Numbered from the stretch's first letter, positions 8,962 through 18,029 are shown. The stretch: DNA of 34,508 nucleotides from Spirochaetota bacterium (GCA_024275515.1 JAJRYZ010000124.1:1-34508); one strand, 5' to 3'. Translations and numbers: made by a program. The notes: generated from the sequence alone by a model not told the origin.

Positions 8962-10127
8962 TATCTGCTACTCCCCGTCCGCGCAAGAGCGACGAACTCG
9001 TCGAATATCCAGCTCGAATCCCTCGGACCCGGCGCCGCCTCGGGATGGAACTGCGCGGTCAAGATTGAGCGGTCGTCGATCCTGACACCCTCGATCGTGC
9101 CGTCGTTTGCGTTCTTGAACCAAATCGTCGCTTCCTCCGGAAGACTCGCTTCATCGACATCAAACCCATGATTCTGAGAAGTAACAAAAACGCGACCGGT
9201 CAATTCGTCGCGCACCGGATGGTTGACGCCGTGATGCCCGAATTTCATTTTCCGTGTCCGCGCCCCCACGGCCCGGCAGATCAACTGGTGCCCGAGACAA
9301 ATCCCGAGGACCACGACATTTCCTATGAGCGATTCGATCGTCTCGACGTTCTTGACGAGTTCCGCCGGGTCTCCCGGACCGTTCGAAAAGAGCACGGCGT
9401 CGGGTTTCAGAGCCAGAATCCGGCCCGCATCGAAACCACACGGAACCACGTCGACTCGGCACCCCCGAAGCTCGAACTCCCGCACTATGTTCGCCTTGAC
9501 ACCGCAATCGATGAGAACGAAACGCGGCGCCCCGGACCGGTTAATGACCATCGGATCGTCCGACCCTACCTCCGCTACGAGGTTTCGACCTTCCATCCCG
9601 GGAAAACTCTCCAAGAAATCGCGACAGAGTGAAAGCTCCCGTTTCGAAAGACCTTGGTTCGATTCCGAGGAGACGATAACACCGTTCGCGCTGCCGCCGT
9701 CACGCAGACGAAGCGTCACACCGCGGGTGTCGACCTCATGAATTCCCGGCACGCCTTGCCGCAACAGAAATCGGTCCAAGGTCTCACGACCGGCGGGAAC
9801 AGGGCCGGCGTAAAACGAGCGCACGACGAGTCCCGCGGCCTTGATGACGCTGCGCGTGTCGTTTCCCGGACCGACCTCGTCCCACTCCGCGTCGTCGCCG
9901 TAGTTTCCGATCATCGGATAGGTCATGGTGACGATCTGGCCGGTGTACGACGGATCGGTCAGGATTTCGTGATATCCACACATGCCCGTATTGAACACGA
10001 CTTCACCGGCCGCGCGAAGTGGTTCGGTTCCGGGTTCAAGCGTTTGCGGCGCGGGCGCCGAAGCGCCGCACGCCTCGCCCGGAAATACCGTGCCGTCGTC
10101 CAGTACGAGGAAACGTGGTTCGTTCAT
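8961..10127 (-). CDS. carA: Carbamoyl-phosphate synthase small subunit (glutamine-hydrolysing)
   Basis: 388 aa; GICLGHQLICRAVGA amidotransferase motif, FVTSQNHGFDV, FHPEAAPGPRDSSWIFDEF; TAATG junction with carB; SD AAGGAGG. Confidence 0.96.
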   Translation of the reverse strand: MNEPRFLVLDDGTVFPGEACGASAPAPQTLEPGTEPLRAAGEVVFNTGMCGYHEILTDPSYTGQIVTMTYPMIGNYGDDAEWDEVGPGNDTRSVIKAAGLVVRSFYAGPVPAGRETLDRFLLRQGVPGIHEVDTRGVTLRLRDGGSANGVIVSSESNQGLSKRELSLCRDFLESFPGMEGRNLVAEVGSDDPMVINRSGAPRFVLIDCGVKANIVREFELRGCRVDVVPCGFDAGRILALKPDAVLFSNGPGDPAELVKNVETIESLIGNVVVLGICLGHQLICRAVGARTRKMKFGHHGVNHPVRDELTGRVFVTSQNHGFDVDEASLPEEATIWFKNANDGTIEGVRIDDRSILTAQFHPEAAPGPRDSSWIFDEFVALARTGSSR

Positions 10128-10176
10128 GCGCCCTCCTTAAGCGGAACTTACACAGCGTCGAAGCGAGGATACAAGA

Positions 10177-10199
10177 AAGGCCGGCACTGAGCCGGCCTT
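10177..10199 (-). terminator. Hairpin between tRNA-Glu and carA (probable terminator)
   Basis: Reverse strand AAGGCCGGC-TCAGT-GCCGGCCTT followed by TCTTG; perfect 9-bp stem directly 3' of tRNA-Glu. Confidence 0.55.
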
Positions 10200-10202
10200 G
10201 AG

Positions 10203-10274
10203 TAGTCCCTAGGGGAATCGAACCCCTCTTTGAAGACTGAGAATCTCCCGTCCTAGCCGATAGACGAAGGGACC
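10203..10274 (-). tRNA. tRNA-Glu (CTC)
   Basis: GGTCCCTTCGTCTATCGGCTAGGACGGGAGATTCTCAGTCTTCAAAGAGGGGTTCGATTCCCCTAGGGACTA folds as a cloverleaf; loop TTCTCAG gives anticodon CTC. No encoded CCA. Confidence 0.92.
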
Positions 10275-10282
10275 AGCAACCG

Positions 10283-10353
10283 CTGTCCGGGGAGGACTCG
10301 AACCCCCACAACAAGAGCCAGAATCTTGCGTGCTACCATTACACAACCGGACA
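10283..10353 (-). tRNA. tRNA-Gln (CTG)
   Basis: TGTCCGGTTGTGTAATGGTAGCACGCAAGATTCTGGCTCTTGTTGTGGGGGTTCGAGTCCTCCCCGGACAG; loop TTCTGGC gives anticodon CTG. Confidence 0.93.
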
Positions 10354-10363
10354 ATCCGCGGGC

Positions 10364-10392
10364 AGAATACTAAAAGCGGCGTTGTTTGTCAA
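10364..10392 (-). promoter_or_regulatory. Promoter of the tRNA-Gln/tRNA-Glu unit
   Basis: Reverse strand TTGACA (10392-10387), 17-nt spacer, TATTCT (10369-10364), about 10 nt before the tRNA 5' end. Confidence 0.8.
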
Positions 10393-10491
10393 TAATGGAA
10401 CGATTCTCGACACGGTCCGCCTCGCCGACGGACGCGCGGGCGGTCGTCGGCGGCTCTGCCCGAAGAACGCAACCGCAAAAGGCGCACGATT

Positions 10492-11037
10492 CTACCGAAC
10501 GACGCTCTCGCTTTCATATTCGATCAACGTCCGTACGTCGGCGCCTTTCAACGCCTCGCGATACCCGAGAAACGGAAGCCCGATAACCGCGAACACGGCG
10601 CGGACCGACCCACCCGCCTCGTCGATAAGATCGACCGCGGCTCTCGCGGTGCCGCCCGTGGCGAGCAGGTCGTCGACGAGGAGAACGTTCCACCCACGTC
10701 GTACGTCGCCGGCGTGGATTTCGATCGTGTCGCGTCCGTATTCCAACTCGAAAGACCTGCCGACGGTCGGACCGGGAAGTTTCCCCGCCTTGCGAATCGG
10801 TAGCAGCGGCAGTCGATTCTCGGCGGCAAAAGGCGCGGCGAAAAGAAAACCGCGCGCCTCGATCGCGACAACCGCGTCGATGGCCTCACCGTCGTAGAGC
10901 TGGTGCATTTTGTCGATGCAAAAGCGAAACACGTCTGGGCGCGACAAGACCGAGGTGATGTCGTAAAACAGGATGCCCGGCTTCGGAAAATCGGGCACCC
11001 GGCGAATCGCGTCGTCGAGAAAAGTCCTATCATCCAT
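10492..11037 (-). CDS. apt: Adenine phosphoribosyltransferase
   Basis: 181 aa; RRVPDFPKPGILFYDITSVL, IEARGFLFAAPFA, VLLVDDLLATGGTA (PRPP-binding motif). Confidence 0.96.
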   Translation of the reverse strand: MDDRTFLDDAIRRVPDFPKPGILFYDITSVLSRPDVFRFCIDKMHQLYDGEAIDAVVAIEARGFLFAAPFAAENRLPLLPIRKAGKLPGPTVGRSFELEYGRDTIEIHAGDVRRGWNVLLVDDLLATGGTARAAVDLIDEAGGSVRAVFAVIGLPFLGYREALKGADVRTLIEYESESVVR

Positions 11038-11049
11038 CGGTAATGCTCC

Positions 11050-12060
11050 TTACGGATAACGTCGCCTGAACTCCGGAACGCGCGAGAACGCGTTTTCGTC
11101 AAGTTGCGAAACGCGACTGTGGCGTACGTAGTGGTACCCGAGTCCGGCGATCATCGCGCCGTTGTCGGTGCACAAGCGAAGCGACGGGATGAACGCCTCG
11201 TACTTTTTCCGGACGAGTTCGCGGCGCAGGTAGGTGTTGGCCGCCACTCCGCCTCCGACCACCACCCGCCTCATTCCGGTATCCGCAACGGCGCGATCGA
11301 TTCGCCGAAGGATGATGTCGATTGCGACACGCTCGAACGACGCGGCGATGTTTTCTCGCGTGGGTTCGTATCCGTCGCGGAGGAATCGGTCGAGTTGATT
11401 GACGACCGCGGTCTTCAATCCTGAATACGAGACGTCGTACCGGTGATCGCCTTTGTGAAGCGACGGGTCGGGGAAAGAGAAGGCGTCCGCCTCTCCGTTC
11501 CGTGCCAAATCATCGATCGCTTTTCCACCGGGAAAACCGAAATCGTAATGTTTCGCCACCTTGTCGAAGGCCTCTCCGCAGGCGTCGTCGATCGTCGTCC
11601 CGACGACTTCCATACGAAAAACATCCTCGACGACTCCGATCAACGTGTGCCCGCCCGAAATGATGACGCCGAGATGCGGATAGGGAACGGCCCCCTCGAG
11701 CTGCGGCGCATAGAGGTGCGCTTCGACATGATTGACCGCAACGAAAGGAACGCCCAGCCCGTACGAAAGCGCCTTCGCGTATGAAAGTCCGACGAGAAGC
11801 GAGCCGACGAGTCCCGGTCTATTGGTGACGGCCACCGCATCGACATCGCCGAAAGTCATTTCCGCCCCGGAAACCGCGCGCTCGACGACAGGAACGATTC
11901 GCTCGGTATGCGTCCGCGAGGCGAGCTCGGGCACGACCCCGTAGTAGGGTCTATGCACATCCACCTGGGTGGCAACGACGTGGCTGCGGACTTCCCGCCC
12001 GTCGACGACCACGGCGGCGGAGCATTCGTCGCACGAGCTTTCTATACCTAATACTCTCAC
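11050..12060 (-). CDS. tsaD: tRNA N6-adenosine threonylcarbamoyltransferase TsaD
   Basis: 336 aa; VLGIESSCDECSAAVV, NHVEAHLYAP, ISGGHTLIG, TIDDACGEAFDKVAK, GGGVAANTYLR, CTDNGAMIA motifs. Confidence 0.96.
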   Translation of the reverse strand: MRVLGIESSCDECSAAVVVDGREVRSHVVATQVDVHRPYYGVVPELASRTHTERIVPVVERAVSGAEMTFGDVDAVAVTNRPGLVGSLLVGLSYAKALSYGLGVPFVAVNHVEAHLYAPQLEGAVPYPHLGVIISGGHTLIGVVEDVFRMEVVGTTIDDACGEAFDKVAKHYDFGFPGGKAIDDLARNGEADAFSFPDPSLHKGDHRYDVSYSGLKTAVVNQLDRFLRDGYEPTRENIAASFERVAIDIILRRIDRAVADTGMRRVVVGGGVAANTYLRRELVRKKYEAFIPSLRLCTDNGAMIAGLGYHYVRHSRVSQLDENAFSRVPEFRRRYP

Positions 12061-12962
12061 CTGTCGCTCCGATAGTACTTCTGAAGCGCAGGATACTCGC
12101 TCAGCGGCCTGAAAGAAAAGCCCTGCTCGATTGAGCGGGAGTACTCGCGGCGAAGAACCTCGACCAACGTGTCGCTATGAACATGCCCGATCAACACCGC
12201 CGAACTTTCCCGTCTCGCCCGGTCCAGCCCTTCCGCAAACGCCGATCTTACGACATCGTATTCGGCTTCGTTGTCCAGAAACGGTCCGGTACGTTCGGCA
12301 AACGCCACCTCGTAGACCTCCGCGACCATGCCCGCGACCGACGAATTCGTGGTAACGCTGTCGAGAAAGAACATTCCGCGATTTGAAAGGTAATCCATCA
12401 CGTAGCTCATCGTCTCCGCGTCGGCGGTCACTTTTGAACCCATGTGATTGTTGATTCCGCGAATGCTTTCCAGTCCCGCCAGATTTTCATCAAGGATCGC
12501 ATCGACCTCTTCTCGGCTCATCCCGGCGTACAGCGCACCGACTCCCGGATCGGAGGATCCGACCGGCTCCATCGGCTGATGCAGTATCACCACCTGCCCC
12601 GCGGCGCGGATCCGTTCGACCGCCTCTCTGGTGTAGCGACGACGCGGCATCACGGCGAAAGTGAGAGCAAAGGGAAAATCGAGAAACCGTTCCAACTGTT
12701 CCATGCTGTTGCCCACGTCGTCGATGACGAGATAGAGATCGCCGCCGCGCGGTTCTTCGGGAGCCTCCGGTCGTGGTTCAGGCTTCGGAGCAGCACCGTC
12801 GACTTCGGCCGGCGCGACCGCCGTTGGTGTCGCCGGCCGCCGCGGCGCCTGAAAGAGTAGAAGCACCAGCACGAGACATGTGGCAACGACGGCGAGTAGC
12901 ACGATCGCCGTTCGCACCTTTCGCCGCTGACGCCCGAGGGAGGTTGTTCTTTTGTATGCCAC
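12057..12962 (-). CDS. Divergent polysaccharide deacetylase family protein (YibQ-like), N-terminal membrane anchor
   Basis: 301 aa; YLVIDDVGNSMEQLERFLDFPFALTFAVMP, ILHQPMEP, GINNHMGSKVTAD, FFLDSVTTNSSVA; hydrophobic N-terminus. Confidence 0.88.
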   Translation of the reverse strand: MAYKRTTSLGRQRRKVRTAIVLLAVVATCLVLVLLLFQAPRRPATPTAVAPAEVDGAAPKPEPRPEAPEEPRGGDLYLVIDDVGNSMEQLERFLDFPFALTFAVMPRRRYTREAVERIRAAGQVVILHQPMEPVGSSDPGVGALYAGMSREEVDAILDENLAGLESIRGINNHMGSKVTADAETMSYVMDYLSNRGMFFLDSVTTNSSVAGMVAEVYEVAFAERTGPFLDNEAEYDVVRSAFAEGLDRARRESSAVLIGHVHSDTLVEVLRREYSRSIEQGFSFRPLSEYPALQKYYRSDR

Positions 12963-12993
12963 CGATCCCCATGCCTTGAGTCCGCGGACTCAC

Positions 12994-13836
12994 TCAGTTG
13001 TATACGTAGTCCCTTAATTCATCGGCATGGCGTCGCAGTTTTTTTATGGCGCGCATCTCGATCTGCCGCACCGTTTCGGGAGAAATACCAAGCTTCTCAC
13101 CGACCGACTTCAGCGTGTACTTTTTGCCTCCGTAGAACGCAAAGCGGTACATCAGGATTTGCCGCTCCTTGTCGAGCAGTTGCTCCAGAAACCGCATCGT
13201 CTCCTCACGCATGCTCTTCTGCATCAGGTCCCGATCCGGGTCGAAAGAATCATCTTCGCACAGATCGATCAACCTGCCCGACTGCGTCGTCAGCTCGCTG
13301 TCGAGCGAACTTACCGCCGCCGATGCGTTGAGTATCGCGGACACGTCTTCGGGGTTCATGTTCAGCTCGTCGGCGACTTCCTCTATCGAGGGCTTGCGAA
13401 CAAGCTTCTGATTGAGCAGGTAGAAGGTTTTTTGTATCTTTTTGAGAGCTTCTTCCTTCCTGTGAGGCAATCGAATAGGTCGCCGCTTGTTCGACAGCGC
13501 TCGTACGATTGACTGTTTGATCCACCACGCCGCGTACGTCGAGAACCTGACTTTCTTGCGGTAATCGTACTTCGAAGCCGCTTTGATGAGCCCCAGATTC
13601 CCTTCCTGGATCAGGTCGAGAAACTGCACATCCGGTGTCAGATATCCCTTGGCGATCTTTACCACCAGACGAAGATTCGACTCTATCAGTCGCTGCTTCG
13701 CCGCCTCGTCGCCGCCCTGTATCCGTCTCGAGAGCTCAAGCTCCTCTTCAAAGGAAAGCAGCGGCGTGCTCTTGATCTGATGGAAATACGACTGAAGGGC
13801 GTCGGTTCGCTCACTGTTATCGGTTTTTCCACCCAT
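12994..13836 (-). CDS. RNA polymerase sigma factor, sigma-70 family (group 2/RpoS-like)
   Basis: 280 aa; LIESNLRLVVKIAKGYL, FLDLIQEGNLGLIKAASKYDYRKKVRFSTYAAWWIKQSIVRAL (region 2), region 3, region 4 TLKSVGEKLGISPETVRQIEMRAIKKLR. Confidence 0.93.
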   Translation of the reverse strand: MGGKTDNSERTDALQSYFHQIKSTPLLSFEEELELSRRIQGGDEAAKQRLIESNLRLVVKIAKGYLTPDVQFLDLIQEGNLGLIKAASKYDYRKKVRFSTYAAWWIKQSIVRALSNKRRPIRLPHRKEEALKKIQKTFYLLNQKLVRKPSIEEVADELNMNPEDVSAILNASAAVSSLDSELTTQSGRLIDLCEDDSFDPDRDLMQKSMREETMRFLEQLLDKERQILMYRFAFYGGKKYTLKSVGEKLGISPETVRQIEMRAIKKLRRHADELRDYVYN

Positions 13837-13857
13837 GACTGTCTCCCACGAATAATA

Positions 13858-13874
13858 AGCAATTACCGTGCCAG
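13858..13874 (-). promoter_or_regulatory. Sigma-54 (RpoN) -24/-12 promoter of the sigma factor gene
   Basis: Reverse strand CTGGCACGGTAATTGCT, exact match to YTGGCACGrNNNTTGCW; 21 nt further to the ATG, with SD GGGAGA in between. Confidence 0.82.
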
Positions 13875-14087
13875 GACGCCGAAGAGATAATCATGAAGCG
13901 ATAACTCCCGATGGAATAGTAAATTATCGTCGGCGGGGGAAGTCGCTAGTACAACAAAAAAAAGCGAATGTATGGTTTTCTATAACTCTAGCGATCGGGA
14001 TGTGTATCTTTTTTTGTACAATAGATCCGGTTATCATATGCTCGTCCCGACGACGCGTCCGGGAAACCCGCGCCGCAGGCGTCTCTG

Positions 14088-14402
14088 TTACAGATACCGA
14101 CTCATCTGGTCGTAGAGCATGCGAGCGATGCCGAAATCGGCGGTTCGCGCCATTCGGGACGAATACTCGTCGTACAGCATGTCTTCGTAGATCTTTTCCG
14201 CAAAACCGCCGTCGATCAGCCCTCCCTTGGGCACGGTGCGCCGCATGCTGTCCAGCATCTGCTTGAGAAAAAGCGCTTCGAAGTCGCGTGCCGCTTCCAG
14301 CAAACGGCTCTTCTCCCGAGCTCGTGCCGTCCGCGATGCCTCGTCCATCATCCTGCGCGTCCGCACGTCCGTCGCTTGAAACAAAAGACCGTCTGTATTC
14401 AT
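14088..14402 (-). CDS. flgJ: Rod-binding protein, FlgJ N-terminal domain only
   Basis: 104 aa; EAARDFEALFLKQMLDSMRRTVPKGGLIDGGFAEKIYEDMLYDEYSSRMA; no muramidase domain. Confidence 0.87.
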   Translation of the reverse strand: MNTDGLLFQATDVRTRRMMDEASRTARAREKSRLLEAARDFEALFLKQMLDSMRRTVPKGGLIDGGFAEKIYEDMLYDEYSSRMARTADFGIARMLYDQMSRYL

Positions 14403-14411
14403 CGCGCCGTC

Positions 14412-15446
14412 CTACTCGACAACCAGCGTGCCGTACAATGCTCCCGCCTTGTCGATCAGTTTCAGTATCTCTATCACCGTGTCGGTGTCGACCCCGAGAT
14501 CCTGCAGGAGAAGAACGAAGTCCGAAACACCGGCGCTTCGCTCTATCACGAAAGAGGTTTCCTTCCGCTCCCCGTACACACGCGCCGGCCGTACCTTCAA
14601 ATCGTTATTGCGGTAAGAAATCCCGACCGGTCCAATCCGAACGTTGCCCCCGAGGACCACAACCCCGGCGCGCTGATTGACGACCACCCGAGCCGGAACG
14701 TCCGGCCGGACGGACAATTGTTCGACGGCCGAAATGAGCGAAACCAACTCGCCGTCGTACTCTTCGCTCGGACGCACTTCTATCACGGCCGCATTTATCG
14801 CCCGAACCTCTGCGTCCGAAAAGGCCGACTTCACCGCCTCGGAAACCGCAAAGGCGGTGGAGAAGTCGGGCCGATTGAGAACGAGGACAAGAGTCCGGTC
14901 CCGGAAAAGATCCGAGCTTACCGCGCGCTCGATGATCGCACCTCGCGGTATCGTACCGACGGTCCGGCCCGATCCCTCCGTCGCGTCGGTCGCGATCACT
15001 CCCTGAGCCACCGCGTAGGTATTGCCGTTGGCGGCGCGCAGATTGGTCTGCAGAAGAATCCCCCCGAGCAGATCGGTCGCGTCACCCAGACTGGCGACAT
15101 GCACCGACACGTGATCGCCGGGCGCGGAGAACGCCGGGATTGTTGCGGTGACGGTTACGACGGCCGCGTTTTTCGCGCGTATCTCCTCGGGATCAAACGA
15201 CAGGCCGAAAGCGTCGAGCAGATTCGCCACGCTCCGTTTTGTGATGGCGGAGTTCGTCGAATCTCCCTTTCCCGCCAGGCCCGTAACCAAGCCCACTCCG
15301 ACGAGCTGGTTCTCCCGGACGCCCCGGACCACCGCGATGTCTTTGATGCGAGCGAGACCACCGTCCTGCGCCGTCACCGACGCCGCGAGCACGAAAAGCG
15401 CGACCGCCGGCGCGGCGATTCTCCCCGGTCTAATCGAGAAGGACAT
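14412..15446 (-). CDS. flgI: Flagellar P-ring protein FlgI
   Basis: 344 aa; RIKDIAVVRGVRENQLVGVGLVTGLAGKGDS, GDATDLLGGILLQTNLRAANGNTYAVAQG, VVNQRAGVVVLGGNVRIGPVGIS. Confidence 0.95.
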   Translation of the reverse strand: MSFSIRPGRIAAPAVALFVLAASVTAQDGGLARIKDIAVVRGVRENQLVGVGLVTGLAGKGDSTNSAITKRSVANLLDAFGLSFDPEEIRAKNAAVVTVTATIPAFSAPGDHVSVHVASLGDATDLLGGILLQTNLRAANGNTYAVAQGVIATDATEGSGRTVGTIPRGAIIERAVSSDLFRDRTLVLVLNRPDFSTAFAVSEAVKSAFSDAEVRAINAAVIEVRPSEEYDGELVSLISAVEQLSVRPDVPARVVVNQRAGVVVLGGNVRIGPVGISYRNNDLKVRPARVYGERKETSFVIERSAGVSDFVLLLQDLGVDTDTVIEILKLIDKAGALYGTLVVE

Positions 15447-16338
15447 CCACTCTCCCCCGGTCGGCGACTCTTCCGACGATTCTTGCCCCCGACAGATCTA
15501 TTCGCACGGGAATCGCGTCGCCCATCGCGCCGCCCGACAACGCCGTTCCGTCGAGCTCGACCTCGACCGTGCCTCGCCGCACGGTCACCCGGATCGGTTT
15601 ACCGCGCTCGACGATCTCCACCCGACCGACGTCGTCCCGCCGAATTATCGCGCCGGCCGGGACCGGACGTGAAGGATAGTGGAAAGCCACCCGCACTTCA
15701 TACCACGCGGCTTCCGACAGGACGGGGACTCGCTCGAGATCGTCCCGATCGAACGCCGCCCCCGCATCCAGCTTCCTCACCGCTCGGTACCCCCAATAGT
15801 AGCGTCGCACGGTCGCTTCGAAACGTCGGTATGCAGCAGTACTGTTAGTGCGGAACAATACCGACAGCCTGCGTCCGTCCGGATCGACCGGCCTTATCCG
15901 AACCTCATTCCATCGTTGCGAAACCAGTCGTCCGCCGTTGGGGACTCCCAAGAGGTCGACGCGAATCGCGCCGTGACCGACCAAGCCTTCCAGCTCCTCG
16001 GTCAGGTCGAGGTAGTTCTCCAGAGTGACTCGTGACGGCGGTTCGCCCGGGCAAAAGAGATACCAGAGGGGCTTCTCGCTGTTTTCGGCAAACCGCCCGC
16101 CGACACCCTCACGCACGTAGTCGCGACGCATGATCGAAAGAAAGACGTCCGAGCCCTCCGGATCGACGAACCGACGTGCGCCGGCGGAAGGAAGGCTCAA
16201 GGACTCCGGTGAACCGGACGCAGAGGCCCGATAGTAGAGCTTTTCGGCGTCAAACGCGGCCCGATCGCTCCACGCACCCGCGAGAAACGTCACAAGGAGC
16301 AGAAACATCGACTGAACGCGGAGCGTATTCCGCCGCAT
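15430..16338 (-). CDS. flgA: Flagellar P-ring assembly chaperone FlgA (SAF domain)
   Basis: 302 aa; C-terminal GAAFDRDDLERV...RPVPAGAIIRRDDVGRVEIVERGKPIRVTVRRGTVEVELDGTALSGGAMGDAIPVR; directly upstream of flgI. Confidence 0.85.
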   Translation of the reverse strand: MRRNTLRVQSMFLLLVTFLAGAWSDRAAFDAEKLYYRASASGSPESLSLPSAGARRFVDPEGSDVFLSIMRRDYVREGVGGRFAENSEKPLWYLFCPGEPPSRVTLENYLDLTEELEGLVGHGAIRVDLLGVPNGGRLVSQRWNEVRIRPVDPDGRRLSVLFRTNSTAAYRRFEATVRRYYWGYRAVRKLDAGAAFDRDDLERVPVLSEAAWYEVRVAFHYPSRPVPAGAIIRRDDVGRVEIVERGKPIRVTVRRGTVEVELDGTALSGGAMGDAIPVRIDLSGARIVGRVADRGRVDVLLD

Positions 16339-16342
16339 CGGA

Positions 16343-17137
16343 CTACCGTTTCAGATTGTTGGCGATACCCAGCATACTGTCGGAGGTCTGTATCGCTTTC
16401 GAATTGAGCTCATAGGCTCTTTGCGCGACGATCATATTGACCATCTCGTCCACAACGGAGACGTTCGATTGCTCCAGGAACTTATGCACCAGTTTCCCCA
16501 TCCCGTCGAACGCGGGTCTGCCGGCTATCGCGTCTCCGGAGCCGTTGGTCACCTTGAACAGGTTCTCGCCGATCGCTTGCAGTCCGGCCGGATTGACAAA
16601 CCGGTAGAGCTCCATCCGGCCGACTTCCACCGCCTCGTCGCTTCCCGCGACTTTCACCATGACTCTGCCGTCCTGAGTGATTGTGAGACTCTCTTGAACG
16701 AAATCGTCGGGAAGCACGATTTCAGGCATAACACGATAGCCGTTTGAAGTGACGAATTGCCCGCTTGAATCGACTTTGAAGGATCCGTCGCGCGTATACC
16801 CGTAGGCGCCGTCAATCAACATAACTCGAAAGAAACCTTCTCCCTGGATCGCGAGATCGGAGACGACGCCTGTTTGTTTCAGGGCGCCCTGCGTGAACAT
16901 CTTTTGCGTAGACGCGACGCGCACACCATGCCCGACTTGGATTCCCGTCGGAGCAACGGTCAGCTCGGTAGCGGGAGTACCGGCTATTCGTCTGTTCTGG
17001 TACAACAGATCCTCGAACTCGGCCCTGTTTTTCTTAAACCCGGTGGTGTTTACATTCGACAGGTTGTGTGAAATCGTGTCGATATTGAACTGCTGTCCCG
17101 TCATGCCGGACGCCGCCGTCCACAGTGATCGCATCAT
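16343..17137 (-). CDS. flgG: Flagellar distal rod protein FlgG
   Basis: 264 aa; MMRSLWTAASGMTGQQFNIDTISHNLSNVNTTGFKKNRAEFEDLLYQ ... YELNSKAIQTSDSMLGIANNLKR. Confidence 0.95.
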   Translation of the reverse strand: MMRSLWTAASGMTGQQFNIDTISHNLSNVNTTGFKKNRAEFEDLLYQNRRIAGTPATELTVAPTGIQVGHGVRVASTQKMFTQGALKQTGVVSDLAIQGEGFFRVMLIDGAYGYTRDGSFKVDSSGQFVTSNGYRVMPEIVLPDDFVQESLTITQDGRVMVKVAGSDEAVEVGRMELYRFVNPAGLQAIGENLFKVTNGSGDAIAGRPAFDGMGKLVHKFLEQSNVSVVDEMVNMIVAQRAYELNSKAIQTSDSMLGIANNLKR

Positions 17138-17149
17138 CTCTATGACTCC

Positions 17150-17998
17150 CTAGACTCTGATCGCCCGGTTGATAAGCGTCCCGGCAAGCGAGTCCTGTGT
17201 TTGTATGACTTTTTGATTCGCCTCGTAGGCGCGGTTCACTTCGATCATGTTGACCATCTCACGAACCGGATTGACGTTCGATCCCTCCAGAAAACCCTGG
17301 TAAACCTTCGGGCGTTCGCGCTCGGCGAGCTCGACTGCCGGCCCCGATTCGAATGGCGTCATCCACATCGAATCGCCCTGTTTTTTGAGATACCTCGTCC
17401 GGTCGAAACCGACGATCCGGAGCGTATCGACCAGCTCGAGGTTCTCCCATTCATTCTCTTCCTGCGAAACGAGTCGTTCGGGGTCCGCCGCCAAGGCTGC
17501 GTTCCGCCACACCCGCCCCTGCGAGTCGATGACGAAGTTGTTCTCCTTGATGCGAATGAACCCGTTTTGTCCGAGCACCGGATTGCCTTCCTTCGTCAGG
17601 AGCAGACCTTCGGAACCAAGAACGAAGCTTCCGTTTCTCGTGTATCGTTCGCCGTTGTCCGTGTAAATCGAAAAAAAGCCGTCGCCGTCAAGAGCAAGGT
17701 CGAAAAAGTTCCCGGTCTCCTTCAGGGCGCCCTGGTCGAAAACGGTGTACGACTCATTCAGCTCGACGCCCGTTCCCAGCTTCCCGACGACCGGCCCGAC
17801 CTCGATCGATCCAAAGGGAAAAAGGTATACCCCGTCGTCCGACAGCCGTCGAATAAGCAACTCCGGAAACGCCTTCCGGATAGTCGTGTCGCGTTTGTAC
17901 CCGGTAAGGTCGACGTTCGCGAGATTGTTTGCGAGCGCGTCCATTCGGTGCATCTGCGCAATCATTCCGCTTGCGCCGGTGTAGATTCCCCGAAGCAT
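17150..17998 (-). CDS. flgF: Flagellar rod protein FlgF
   Basis: 282 aa; MLRGIYTGASGMIAQMHRMDALANNLANVDLTGYKRD ... GSNVNPVREMVNMIEVNRAYEANQKVIQTQDSL. Confidence 0.88.
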   Translation of the reverse strand: MLRGIYTGASGMIAQMHRMDALANNLANVDLTGYKRDTTIRKAFPELLIRRLSDDGVYLFPFGSIEVGPVVGKLGTGVELNESYTVFDQGALKETGNFFDLALDGDGFFSIYTDNGERYTRNGSFVLGSEGLLLTKEGNPVLGQNGFIRIKENNFVIDSQGRVWRNAALAADPERLVSQEENEWENLELVDTLRIVGFDRTRYLKKQGDSMWMTPFESGPAVELAERERPKVYQGFLEGSNVNPVREMVNMIEVNRAYEANQKVIQTQDSLAGTLINRAIRV

Positions 17999-18029
17999 TT
18001 TCCCTCCGCGTGTCTCTGTCTACTTCTAC

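Noticed and set aside
14376-15848. 490-aa plus-strand ORF across flgI/flgA
   Set aside because: Antisense to two recognisable flagellar genes; Arg-rich translation typical of GC-rich shadow frames.
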